This document shows positions 1 to 7,570 of a stretch of 36,563 nucleotides of DNA, piece after piece. Location of the stretch: positions 1-36,563 of the forward strand of contig USAX01000004.1 of NCBI GenBank assembly GCA_900552705.1, written 5' to 3'. A program made the translations under genes and the position numbers. The DNA is from an uncultured Collinsella sp. Its GTDB lineage: Bacteria; Actinomycetota; Coriobacteriia; Coriobacteriales; Coriobacteriaceae. Position 1 is the stretch's first letter, and every line of letters begins with the position of its first letter. The notes beneath the pieces were generated by a model. The model was not told where the DNA came from. It ran no database searches and was given only the letters and a program-made list of their open reading frames with translations.

Positions 1-754
1 CGGTATAGACGGTGCCGTCGGACGCGATGGGGGAGGCAGCGATGGAGAGCGTGTAGTCACCGGGTAGCAGTTTGATGCCACGGCCGTGCTCGTCAACATA
101 GAGTGTTTCGCTCACAGAAGAGCCGTCAGAATCCTGGCCACTCACTTGTACGGGAATCTTGGAGCCGGCGGAACAGTCGAGGCCCGCGGCATGCACGCCA
201 ATCTGCACCGACATCATCGTGTGGGCATTGGCGGCGACAGCGGCAGCCTGCTCTTGCTGATATCCGTTCCAGGCAGCATAGCCTGCACCGCCGGCGACGA
301 GCGCGACGGCCACGACACCGGCGACCATCAGATTGCGGCGCTTGGGCGACATCTTGCGATGGCGGACCTCGGCTTCGTGTGCCGAGGGAACGGACGGCAG
401 GGGAATATCGCCCATGGCGATGGTCTCATCCACGGCTGGTGCGGAACCCAGGCCAGGAAGCTCGCGAGTCAGCGAATCTTCGGCCGGTAAGCTGTCGAGC
501 AAGACGGTTTCCTCGCCCGTGTCGGATTCGGGCTGGTCGTCGGCCTCGCTATCGTCCTCTTCGGCTTCGTCAGGAGCGTCTTTGGCGTCGCCGCCTTCGT
601 CCTCAGTGTCTTCGTGCACCTCGTCTTGCGCGTCGACGACCGAATCGCTAAACGAGAGCTCGTCTAGCGCGATCCGGTCAAGGCTCTCCAGGGCTTCGGC
701 ACATGCTTCCGCATCCTGGGCCGCATCCTCGCGGCCATACGTCTCATCGCTCAT
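1..754 (-). CDS. Acidic single-pass membrane protein, 3' end cut by the window
   Basis: The frame runs open on the minus strand from an ATG at 754 to the window edge, giving 251 residues. Residues 1-130 are strongly acidic (runs of Glu/Asp with Ser and Ala) and probably disordered and cytoplasmic. A basic stretch (RHRKMSPKRR, about 131-140) precedes one hydrophobic segment at about 141-163, and the rest, about 165 on, would lie outside the cell. The basic stretch before the helix supports N-in topology. The visible outer part has short beta-like stretches (KIPVQVSG, KLLPGDYTLSI) like an Ig-like or carbohydrate-binding-type fold, but I do not recognise the family. A purine-rich GGGGGATAT lies just upstream of the ATG. 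The gene is divergent from nothing nearby and no partner is visible. Confidence 0.75.
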   Translation of the reverse strand, partial: MSDETYGREDAAQDAEACAEALESLDRIALDELSFSDSVVDAQDEVHEDTEDEGGDAKDAPDEAEEDDSEADDQPESDTGEETVLLDSLPAEDSLTRELPGLGSAPAVDETIAMGDIPLPSVPSAHEAEVRHRKMSPKRRNLMVAGVVAVALVAGGAGYAAWNGYQQEQAAAVAANAHTMMSVQIGVHAAGLDCSAGSKIPVQVSGQDSDGSSVSETLYVDEHGRGIKLLPGDYTLSIAASPIASDGTVYT

Positions 755-875
755 ATATCCCCCAATGCAATATCGGCTCAACACTGTACCCAAAAATGGA
801 GCCATATAAAGCGCATACGAAATATAAGATCCGATTTAACCTGAGCGCATCGTTCGGCCGCATCCTCGCGGCAGC

Positions 876-915
876 AAAAGGCCCCCGGAACGCGGACGAA
901 TCACATTCCGGGGGC
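876..915 (-). terminator. Rho-independent terminator of the DUF5692-like gene
   Basis: Perfect 10-bp arms GCCCCCGGAA (881-890) and TTCCGGGGGC (906-915) enclose a 15-nt loop. Read on the minus strand the stem is followed by CCTTTTGC, a short U-run, 70 bp after the stop codon of the minus-strand gene at 987. Confidence 0.8.
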
Positions 916-986
916 TCTGCAATGCGTTGAGTTGCGCGGAGCCGGCTATGCTGCTTCACATTCAAGCGGCGTTTGCGCCGGGCATG

Positions 987-1994
987 TTACTCGGCGTGCG
1001 CGTAATCAACCTTGGCGCGGCGAGCGGTAGCCTTCTCCCAATCGCTGGTGCCCTCAAAGACGTCCTGCTTGTAGGGATTGCGGCCGAGCTTCTTGGCACG
1101 GTAGACGATGTAGATGATCGCGGCGACGTTGGCGACCAGCGCGGCGATCGAGACCGCGGTAGCGGCGCCGGGGTCGAGCGTGGAGTGGGTCACAAAGATG
1201 GACTCCTCCTGGAAGTACGGGAATACCTGGGCAAACATGCACCAAATAGCCAGCGTAAAGGCACGGTTCTGGATCCAGCCGCCCTTGTTCCAGATAAAGG
1301 CGGCGACGGTGGGCGCCAGCAGCAGTGCAAAGCCGCAGAACCAGGAGTGGGTGGGCAAGCAGTTGTAGGTGTAGCAGAAGTTCCAGATATCGTAGGCGAT
1401 GATGTAGACCCAGGTCATGTCGGGCCACAGCATGTCGGTCTTGTCCTCAGAGGCGTAGACACTCCACCAACCGGTCATGCAGAAGATGTTGATGATACCG
1501 GCGATGCCGTTGAACACGTTGTTCCAGCCGGCGAGCTGCGTGGCGCCCTCGGAGGTGACCCAGGTGGACTCGCCCAGGACAAAGAAGTGATAGGCGCTCT
1601 CAAAGTCGGACACGACGGCGATCATGATGTTGATGGCGACGATCACAAACGGCCACGCGCGGAACCAATGCGCCTTGCCGATCTTGCCCCACTGGTACTT
1701 AATGGCAATGAAGCCCCAGCAACCGGCCAGCGCCGCGTATACCTTGGCGTAGTGGAACCAGCTGTTCTGGTACACATGGGTGGGGTTGGTGAGCGCCCAC
1801 TCGGCACCCTGTGAGACGCCGATGGCGATAGCGACGCAGTAGATGGTCATGGCCAGCGGAGCCACGCCAAAGATGATGGCCGCGCCCAGCTTGGTGCGGC
1901 GGCCGACCTCGTTGAGCACGATCAGGCCAATAAAGACCATGGCCCAGCCGGCCCAGTGGATAAGGGTATTGCTACCCCAAACATCGAACAGCAT
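987..1994 (-). CDS. Polytopic membrane protein, DUF5692-like
   Basis: This 335-residue protein has about eight or nine hydrophobic segments spread along it (near residues 16-30, 38-60, 85-101, 114-131, 163-181, 195-210, 218-236, 280-300) and a short charged C-terminal tail. It is very rich in Trp, Tyr and Phe, with aromatic clusters such as WNFCYTYNC and HSWFCGF. I associate this pattern and length with the uncharacterised family DUF5692, recalled and not searched. The start ATG has a strong ribosome site AAGGAGAG 5 nt upstream. It lies 63 bp downstream of the tetR gene in the same direction, so the two may be co-transcribed, with a GCCCGCG/CGCGGGC hairpin (2013-2040) between them. A transporter or membrane sensor role is possible, but the substrate is unknown. 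Confidence 0.75.
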   Translation of the reverse strand: MLFDVWGSNTLIHWAGWAMVFIGLIVLNEVGRRTKLGAAIIFGVAPLAMTIYCVAIAIGVSQGAEWALTNPTHVYQNSWFHYAKVYAALAGCWGFIAIKYQWGKIGKAHWFRAWPFVIVAINIMIAVVSDFESAYHFFVLGESTWVTSEGATQLAGWNNVFNGIAGIINIFCMTGWWSVYASEDKTDMLWPDMTWVYIIAYDIWNFCYTYNCLPTHSWFCGFALLLAPTVAAFIWNKGGWIQNRAFTLAIWCMFAQVFPYFQEESIFVTHSTLDPGAATAVSIAALVANVAAIIYIVYRAKKLGRNPYKQDVFEGTSDWEKATARRAKVDYAHAE

Positions 1995-2057
1995 GCTGCT
2001 CTCCTTTCACAAGCCCGCGGCCCCTCTTCTGATCGCGGGCAGTTTGGCCAAATGTCG

Positions 2058-2720
2058 TCAGTTCTGGGGCTTGCGCTCCTGATACTTGGCGGTATAGCCC
2101 TCGATATGGAGCGTCGAGGCGATGATTTCCTTGACTGTCTCGTCGGGCACATCGGGGTGCGTGCGGATATACATCAGCAGCCCCATGATGAGGGTGTAGA
2201 ACGTCTCGTAGACATGGTCGATGCGTAGCTCGTGATGGGCGACAAAATCCACCACGGTGGTATCGCAGATATACTGCGCCACGCGCTGGACCACGTTGTG
2301 CAAAAAGCCGCCGTAGAGCGCGCCGCTGCTCGAGGTGAGCGTGCTCGGCAACTCGTGGCCGCTCACGACCAGGCGCTTAAAGAGCGGAGCAACGGTGTCG
2401 AGTGCGCCTTCGATGTCGCCAACCGTGCGGCTGGCGTTCCACTGCTCGAGCTCGGCGATAAAGCCGTCGATTGCCTCGTCCATAACGGCGGTGACGGCGG
2501 CATCCATATCGGCAAAGTAGTGGTAGAACAGCGAACGCGTGCAGCCAGCCCGCTTGGTCACGGCCGATACCGAAAGATGGGACACACCAAGCTCGGCGCT
2601 CACGGCGCGCACAGCGGCGAGGATCTCGCGACGGCGCTCGTCGCCCGTCAGGCGTTTTGCCGCGCTATCGGATGCGGGGACGGCATCGACCACAGAGATA
2701 TCTGCTGCGTTGTTGCCCAT
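2058..2720 (-). CDS. TetR/AcrR-family transcriptional regulator
   Basis: The protein has 220 residues, typical for TetR repressors. The N-terminal DNA-binding domain is at about residues 25-75: RREILAAVRAVSAELGV is helix 1, and the helix-turn-helix is around SVSAVTKRAGCTRSLFYHYF, with the usual phenylalanine/tyrosine-rich recognition-helix end. The rest is the all-helical ligand and dimer domain, with no recognisable ligand signature. The start is the ATG at 2720 with GAAAGGCGG upstream. It is divergent from the Fe-S/FAD oxidoreductase at 2910, and two perfect 15-bp palindromes lie between them, so it probably represses that gene and itself. The membrane protein downstream may be in the same unit. 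Confidence 0.9.
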   Translation of the reverse strand: MGNNAADISVVDAVPASDSAAKRLTGDERRREILAAVRAVSAELGVSHLSVSAVTKRAGCTRSLFYHYFADMDAAVTAVMDEAIDGFIAELEQWNASRTVGDIEGALDTVAPLFKRLVVSGHELPSTLTSSSGALYGGFLHNVVQRVAQYICDTTVVDFVAHHELRIDHVYETFYTLIMGLLMYIRTHPDVPDETVKEIIASTLHIEGYTAKYQERKPQN

Positions 2721-2774
2721 GTTTTGCCGCCTTTCATCCTCTTTTGCCTGACCGTTCGCCTAACAGTCTTGAAT

Positions 2775-2820
2775 ATTGTTGACGGTTCGTCAATACTATT
2801 TTTGACACAATGTCAACAAT
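2775..2820. promoter_or_regulatory. Twin palindromic operators between tetR and the oxidoreductase gene
   Basis: Two perfect palindromes of the same design lie here: TTGACG-GTT-CGTCAA at 2779-2793 and TTGACA-CAA-TGTCAA at 2802-2816, with centres 23 bp apart. The outer flanks also mirror each other (ATTGTTGAC at 2775-2783, GTCAACAAT at 2812-2820). TetR proteins usually bind palindromes of this size next to their own gene. TTGACA and TTGACG also resemble -35 hexamers, and TACTAT at 2794-2799 may be a -10, so binding would block transcription both ways. Binding by this TetR is inferred. Confidence 0.75.
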
Positions 2821-2909
2821 GGCGGGTGAAAGGCATGGGGGCATGCCCGGCCTGCAAAAAAAGAGGGGCGCTGCGGTCTCGCCGGGCTGTGGCAAGAGAA
2901 GGGACGACT

Positions 2910-5687
2910 ATGATTCTCAACGGACCGGGGATTAGCTATACCGAGCCCGATATCGGCGCGGAGTTCGTGCCGCCGATACCGGAGCATCCGCGCGAGGCCA
3001 TCGTCAAACTGTGTGAGCACTGCACCAACCGCCTGCTGCACCGCGACGAGCTGCTGGGCTACGAGTACTGGTCGTTTGCCGAGGCCGCAACCGACGAGCA
3101 GGCCGAAGTGCTCTGCAAGATGAAGATGCGCCGTCCCTATACGCTGCCCGAGATGGTCAAGCTCACCGGCATGCCCGAAGCCGATATCGAGAAGATGCTC
3201 GACGACATGAGCTACACGGGTCTGCTCGAGTACAACTGGGAAAACCCCGAGCGCGCCAAGCAGTGGGTGCTGCCCATGCTGGTGCCGGGTTCTGCCGAGT
3301 TCCTCAACATGCGCATGGGTCAGCTCGAGGAGCATCCGGTCTATGCCAAGTTCTTTGAACAGGCATCCAAAGGCCCGCTGTCCCGCGCTACGCCGATGGT
3401 GCCGCCCGGCGGTGCCGGCATCGGCATGCATGTCATTCCGGTCGAGAAGGCCATCGATGCCGCGAGCACCTCGGTGCCGATCGAGCATATCGAGCATTGG
3501 CTCGACAAATACGATGGCAAATATGCCGCTAGCGCCTGCAGCTGCCGCACGAGCCGTCGCGTGATGGGAGAGGGCTGCGCCGACGACCCGGCCGATTGGT
3601 GCATCGCCGTGGGCGATATGGCCGACTACGTGGTCGAGACCGACCGCGGCCATTATGTGACGCGCGAGGAGGTCTACGACATCCTGCGCCAGGCCGAGGA
3701 CAACGGCTTTGTGCACCAGATCACCAACATCGACGGTGAGAACAAAATCTTCGCCATCTGCAACTGCAACGTCAACGTGTGCTACGCCCTGCGCACTTCG
3801 CAGCTGTTCAACACGCCCAACCTGTCGCGCTCAGCCTATGTCGCCAAGGTCGAGAAAGACAAGTGCGTGGCCTGCGGTCGCTGCGTTGAGGTGTGTCCGG
3901 CCGGCGCCGCCAAACTGGGCCAGAAGCTCTGCAGCAAAAAGGCGGGAGGACAGGTGCCCGAGTATCCGCGCCAGGAGCTGCCCGATGCCACCAAGTGGGA
4001 CCACACCAAGTGGTCGCCCAACTACCGCAACGACAACCGCATCGAGACGCACGAGTCTGGCACCGCGCCCTGCAAGACGGCTTGCCCCGCTCACGTTGCC
4101 GTTCAGGGCTACTTAAAGCTTGCGGCGCAGGGCCGCTGCGACGAGGCTCTGGCGCTCATCAAGCGCGAGAACCCGCTGCCCGCTATCTGCGGCCGCGTGT
4201 GCAACCGCCGCTGCGAGGATGCCTGCACCCGCGGCCGTGTGGACGCCGCCGTGGCTATTGACGAGGTCAAGAAGTTTATCGCCCAGCGCGATCTGGATGC
4301 CGCGACTCGCTATGTCCCACCTGTGGTGACCCCGACGCGTGCCGGCGGCTTCGACCAGAAGATCGCCATCATCGGCGCCGGTCCGGCCGGTCTGTCCTGC
4401 GCCTTCTATCTGGCCGAGAAGGGCTACAAGCCCGTCGTGTTCGAGAAAAACGAGCGCCCGGGCGGCATGCTCACCTACGGCATTCCCAGCTTTAAGCTGC
4501 AGAAGGATGTTATCGAGGCCGAGGTCGAGGTCATTCGCCTGATGGGTGCCGAGTTCCGCTATGGCGTGGAAGTCGGTCGCGACGTGACGCTCGACGAGCT
4601 GCGCGCGCAGGGCTTTAAGGCCTTCTACGTGGCCATTGGCTGCCAGGGCGGCCGCCTTGCCGGCATTCCGGGCGAGGATGCCGAGGATGTGACCGTGGCC
4701 GTCGACTTCCTTCGCGAGGTTAACAGCGGCAAGATCGACGCGCTGCCCGGGCGCACCATCGTGGTGGGCGGCGGCAACGTGGCCATCGACGTCGCGCGCA
4801 ACGCCTGCCGTCTGGGTTCCGAGCACGTTGAGATGTTCTGCCTGGAGAGCGAGGCCCAGATGCCTGCCAGCGAGGAGGAGCGTCGCGAGGCCATTGAGGA
4901 CGGCGCGCACATTAGCTGCGGCTGGGGCCCCAAGGAGATTCACCTGGACGAGGCCGGTCGTGTGTGCGGTATCACCTTCAAGCGCTGCACGCGTGTCTTT
5001 GACGACGAGGGCCGTTTTGCGCCCGAGTATGACGAGAACGACTTGCGCCGTGTCGATGCCGACCGTGTCGTCATGTCCATTGGCCAGTCCATTGTGTGGG
5101 GCGACCTGCTGGCTGGCTCCAAGGTGGAGCTCGGCCGCGGCCAGGGTGCCCTTGCCGATCCGCAGACGTACCAGACCGCCGAGCCCGACATCTTTGTGGG
5201 CGGCGACGTCTACACTGGCCCCAGCTTTGCCATCGATGCCATCGCCGCCGGCCACGAGGCCGCCGTGTCCATCCATCGCTTTGTGCAGCCGGGGTCCACG
5301 CTCACCATCGGCCGCAACCAGCGCCGCTACACCGCGCTCGACCGCGACGATGTCGTGATTGAGAGCTACGACAACGCGAGCCGCGAGGTTGCCCACGTGG
5401 ACCGCGAGCGCGAGAAGGCCGCGCCGTTTAGCGAGTACGTCGAGACCTTTACCGAAGAGCAGGTGCGCGCCGAGACCGCCCGCTGCCTGGGCTGCGGCGC
5501 CTCGATCGTCGACCCCAACAAGTGCATCGGCTGCGGCCTGTGCACCACCAAGTGCGCCTTCGATGCCATCCACCTGGATCGCGACCGTCCCGAGTGCTCC
5601 ACGATGGTCAAATACGAGCAAAAGCTCCCGAGCCTTGGCAAGTATGCTTTAAAGCGTGCAATCAAAATCAAGTTCGGTCGTAAATAG
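2910..5687 (+). CDS. Fe-S/FAD oxidoreductase, GltD/NfnB-like, with extra N-terminal and ferredoxin domains
   Basis: This is a 925-residue composite flavoprotein. Residues about 1-315 are an N-terminal region with a winged-helix-like part and clustered cysteines (SACSCRTSRRVMGEGC, CNCNVNVC). A 4Fe-4S motif CVACGRCVEVCP has Cys at 319, 322, 325 and 329. About 385-470 matches the Fe-S domain found in GltD and dihydropyrimidine dehydrogenase (CKTACPAHV, CGRVCNRRCEDAC). The FAD site GAGPAGLS is near 488, and the NAD(P)H-binding site VVGGGNVAIDVAR is near 617. A C-terminal ferredoxin domain holds CIGCGLCTTKC near 872. Family knowledge supports electron transfer between NAD(P)H and ferredoxin or a partner enzyme; the substrate is unknown. 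I chose the ATG at 2910 because GAAGGG lies 7 nt upstream. An in-frame ATG at 2835 is possible but starts 15 bp after the operators. TetR control is likely. Confidence 0.85.
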   Translation: MILNGPGISYTEPDIGAEFVPPIPEHPREAIVKLCEHCTNRLLHRDELLGYEYWSFAEAATDEQAEVLCKMKMRRPYTLPEMVKLTGMPEADIEKMLDDMSYTGLLEYNWENPERAKQWVLPMLVPGSAEFLNMRMGQLEEHPVYAKFFEQASKGPLSRATPMVPPGGAGIGMHVIPVEKAIDAASTSVPIEHIEHWLDKYDGKYAASACSCRTSRRVMGEGCADDPADWCIAVGDMADYVVETDRGHYVTREEVYDILRQAEDNGFVHQITNIDGENKIFAICNCNVNVCYALRTSQLFNTPNLSRSAYVAKVEKDKCVACGRCVEVCPAGAAKLGQKLCSKKAGGQVPEYPRQELPDATKWDHTKWSPNYRNDNRIETHESGTAPCKTACPAHVAVQGYLKLAAQGRCDEALALIKRENPLPAICGRVCNRRCEDACTRGRVDAAVAIDEVKKFIAQRDLDAATRYVPPVVTPTRAGGFDQKIAIIGAGPAGLSCAFYLAEKGYKPVVFEKNERPGGMLTYGIPSFKLQKDVIEAEVEVIRLMGAEFRYGVEVGRDVTLDELRAQGFKAFYVAIGCQGGRLAGIPGEDAEDVTVAVDFLREVNSGKIDALPGRTIVVGGGNVAIDVARNACRLGSEHVEMFCLESEAQMPASEEERREAIEDGAHISCGWGPKEIHLDEAGRVCGITFKRCTRVFDDEGRFAPEYDENDLRRVDADRVVMSIGQSIVWGDLLAGSKVELGRGQGALADPQTYQTAEPDIFVGGDVYTGPSFAIDAIAAGHEAAVSIHRFVQPGSTLTIGRNQRRYTALDRDDVVIESYDNASREVAHVDREREKAAPFSEYVETFTEEQVRAETARCLGCGASIVDPNKCIGCGLCTTKCAFDAIHLDRDRPECSTMVKYEQKLPSLGKYALKRAIKIKFGRK

Positions 5688-5702
5688 GTAACCATGGCGG
5701 GT

Positions 5703-5738
5703 AAGGGGACGGCGCAGACTAGATTTCGCCGTCCCCTT
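5703..5738. repeat. Intergenic inverted repeat with GGGGAC core; possible terminator
   Basis: Perfect 12-bp arms AAGGGGACGGCG (5703-5714) and CGCCGTCCCCTT (5727-5738) surround a 12-nt loop, 15 bp after the oxidoreductase stop. No U-run follows (GCTTTGAGTTTG), so termination would be weak and hypA may still be read through. The core resembles other GGGGAC palindromes in this window. Confidence 0.7.
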
Positions 5739-5783
5739 GCTTTGAGTTTGCATCGCATCAACCGTTGTTGAAAGGTTTCTACC

Positions 5784-6212
5784 TTGCATGAATTGGGAAT
5801 CGTTTATCACATCATTCGCGATGTCGAGAATGTGGCGCGCGCCAATGGCGTGTGTCGCGTTTCGAGCGTGACGCTGCTCCTGGGCGAGGTCTCGGGCGTC
5901 GTTCCCGACCTACTGCTCGACGCTTGGCGTTGGGCGGCGGATAAAAAGCCTATCACCGAGGGCTCGGAGCTTATCGTGGAGCCCGTCGAGGCCGTGACGC
6001 ATTGCGAGGCGTGCGGCTGCGACTACGCGACGGTCGAGCACGGCAAGACCTGCCCCCATTGCGGCAGCGGCGAGACATACCTGCTGCAGGGCCAGGAGGT
6101 CATGATCAAGCAGATCGAGACCCCCGATGAGGACCCGACAGACGCTGCTCCCGACGGCCTCTCCAACGCCCCCGATGCCGTCGACGCCGCCAACCCTCTC
6201 CACATCGTCTAG
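5784..6212 (+). CDS. hypA: HypA-type nickel metallochaperone, TTG start
   Basis: This 142-residue protein matches HypA/HybF, which delivers nickel to [NiFe]-hydrogenase precursors with HypB. The N-terminus MHELGI is the family hallmark, and His2 binds nickel. The zinc site is formed by C74-x2-C77 and C90-x2-C93. The start must be TTG at 5784 to give Met-His-Glu; the ATG at 5788 is in another frame. AAAGG lies 8 nt upstream of the TTG. The C-terminal 30 residues (after about 112) are an acidic extension beyond the usual length of about 115. It follows the Fe-S/FAD oxidoreductase by 96 bp, with an inverted repeat between them. No hydrogenase or other hyp gene is in the window, so its client is elsewhere or differs. 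Confidence 0.92.
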   Translation: MHELGIVYHIIRDVENVARANGVCRVSSVTLLLGEVSGVVPDLLLDAWRWAADKKPITEGSELIVEPVEAVTHCEACGCDYATVEHGKTCPHCGSGETYLLQGQEVMIKQIETPDEDPTDAAPDGLSNAPDAVDAANPLHIV

Positions 6213-6218
6213 CCCCTG

Positions 6219-6242
6219 GTCTTTGGGGACGTCCCCAAAGAC
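6219..6242. repeat. Perfect 24-bp palindrome with GGGGACGTCCCC centre
   Basis: GTCTTTGGGGAC at 6219-6230 is followed directly by its exact reverse complement at 6231-6242, 7 bp after the hypA stop. There is no loop and no U-run, so it looks more like an extragenic palindromic repeat or a protein site than a terminator. It shares the GGGGAC core with other intergenic palindromes here. Confidence 0.8.
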
Positions 6243-6562
6243 TACTTGCGCTATTGCATAAGCCACGAAAATAGTCAAGTCATATCTGTTTAAACAAAAT
6301 AGCGGCAGTACAAGCGCATTCGCACTTGCTTAAAATCGGTATCAATGAACAGCATGCTTGTATCTGTAAAATACATGACTTGATGAGCGACGCTTTAGTG
6401 GGAAATGAGTCGAAAAATAGCAACGTAATCAACTTGTAACAAACCTAGACGTTTAAACAAATAATCCAACCTTTTGCGGATTCAGCTATAATTCCACAAT
6501 CCAAACAGGTATACTTCGTTCATGTCGTGTAGGAAATACGTAGACAAAAAGGAGGTTATGTG
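6243..6562 (+). promoter_or_regulatory. AT-rich control region of the manXYZ operon
   Basis: This gene-free stretch of about 320 bp is clearly more AT-rich than its surroundings. A consensus -10 TATAAT lies at 6487-6492, giving a leader of about 65 nt, but I see no good -35, which suggests activator dependence. Two identical palindromes GTTTAAAC, each followed by AAA, lie at 6288-6295 and 6451-6458, 163 bp apart. TCAAGTCAT (6275-6283) is exactly complementary to ATGACTTGA (6375-6383). These are candidate sites for a regulator that loops DNA. The ribosome site AGGAGG is at 6550-6555. There is no sigma-54 type element. Confidence 0.5.
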
Positions 6563-7552
6563 ATGGTAAGTATTGTTCTTGCTAGCCATGGTGACTTGGC
6601 GGCTGGAATCAAGCAGACGGGCTCGATGGTCTTTGGCGATCAGCCGTCTGTTGCCGTGGTCTCGCTCGAGCCGAGCATGGGCCCCGACGACTTCCGTGCC
6701 AAGGTCGAGGAAGCAATCGCTTCCTTCGAGGACCAGGAGCAGGTGCTCTTCCTCGTTGATCTGTGGGGCGGCACGCCCTTCAACCAGATCAGCGGTCTCA
6801 TCGAGGGCCATGATTCCTGGGCTATCGTCACCGGTGTCAACCTGCCTATGCTCATCGAGGCATATTCGCAGCGCTTTGACGCAAAGAACACTGCACATGC
6901 GATCGCAAAACATCTCGTGACTGAGGCTAAGGCCGGCGTGCGCGTCAAGCCCGAGTCTCTGGAGCCCGAGGAGAAGAAGCCGGCTGCGGCCGCCGCTGCT
7001 CCTGCGGGTGCCATTCCTCCGGGAACGGTGATCGGCGACGGGCACATCAAGATCGCCCACGTCCGTATCGACACGCGTCTGCTGCATGGTCAGGTGGCCA
7101 CCACGTGGACCAAGCAGATCAACCCCAACCGCATCATCGTGGTCTCCGACGGCGTTGCTCACGACGAGCTCCGCAAGACCATGATCGAGCAGGCTGCCCC
7201 TCCGGGAGTCCACGCCAACGTCGTGCCTATCAAGAAGATGGCCGAGGTCGTCAAGGACACGCGCTTTGGCGACACCAAGGCGATGCTGCTGTTCGAGAAC
7301 CCGCAGGATCTGCTCAGGGCCATCGAGGCCGGCGTCGACATCAAGGAAGCCAACATCGGTTCCATGGCCCACTCCAAGGGCAAGGTCGTCGTCACCAACG
7401 CTGTCGCTATGGGCGATGACGATGTCAAGACCATCGAGGCTCTCAAGGCCAAGGGCGTCAAGTTCGAGGTCCGCAAGGTTCCTTCGGATTCCTCCGAGGA
7501 TCTCGACGCCATGTTGAAGAAAGCTAAGGCCGAACTGGCCGCTCAAGCATAG
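6563..7552 (+). CDS. manX: PTS mannose/fructose/sorbose-family EIIAB component
   Basis: This 329-residue cytoplasmic protein carries IIA and IIB domains in one chain, as in E. coli ManX. IIA occupies about residues 1-130, with the phosphorylated His9 in VLASHGDLA and the family motif DLWGGTPFN. An Ala/Pro/Lys-rich linker (EEKKPAAAAAAPAGA) follows at about 135-155. IIB occupies about 162-329, with phosphorylated His175 in RIDTRLLHGQV. Phosphate passes from HPr to His9, then His175, then the sugar brought in by IIC and IID. The ATG at 6563 fits AGGAGG with 7-nt spacing better than the GTG at 6560. Third positions are almost all C or G, suggesting high expression. The sugar cannot be told from sequence; mannose, fructose, glucosamine or similar are all possible. 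Confidence 0.95.
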   Translation: MVSIVLASHGDLAAGIKQTGSMVFGDQPSVAVVSLEPSMGPDDFRAKVEEAIASFEDQEQVLFLVDLWGGTPFNQISGLIEGHDSWAIVTGVNLPMLIEAYSQRFDAKNTAHAIAKHLVTEAKAGVRVKPESLEPEEKKPAAAAAAPAGAIPPGTVIGDGHIKIAHVRIDTRLLHGQVATTWTKQINPNRIIVVSDGVAHDELRKTMIEQAAPPGVHANVVPIKKMAEVVKDTRFGDTKAMLLFENPQDLLRAIEAGVDIKEANIGSMAHSKGKVVVTNAVAMGDDDVKTIEALKAKGVKFEVRKVPSDSSEDLDAMLKKAKAELAAQA

Positions 7553-7570
7553 TAAAGGAGGGTCCGATAC

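Noticed and set aside
2232..2909. Extension of the oxidoreductase frame to 2232
   Set aside because: It would cross the tetR gene on the other strand, the operators and the promoter. The ATG at 2910 has a proper ribosome site.
4113..5621. Open frame of 502 codons antisense to the oxidoreductase
   Set aside because: The plus-strand frame has FAD and Fe-S motifs. The antisense one is low-complexity Ala/Gly/Val sequence.
6243..6562. Sigma-54 promoter of the mannose PTS, as in Firmicutes
   Set aside because: No GG-N10-GC element is found, and actinobacteria generally lack this sigma factor.
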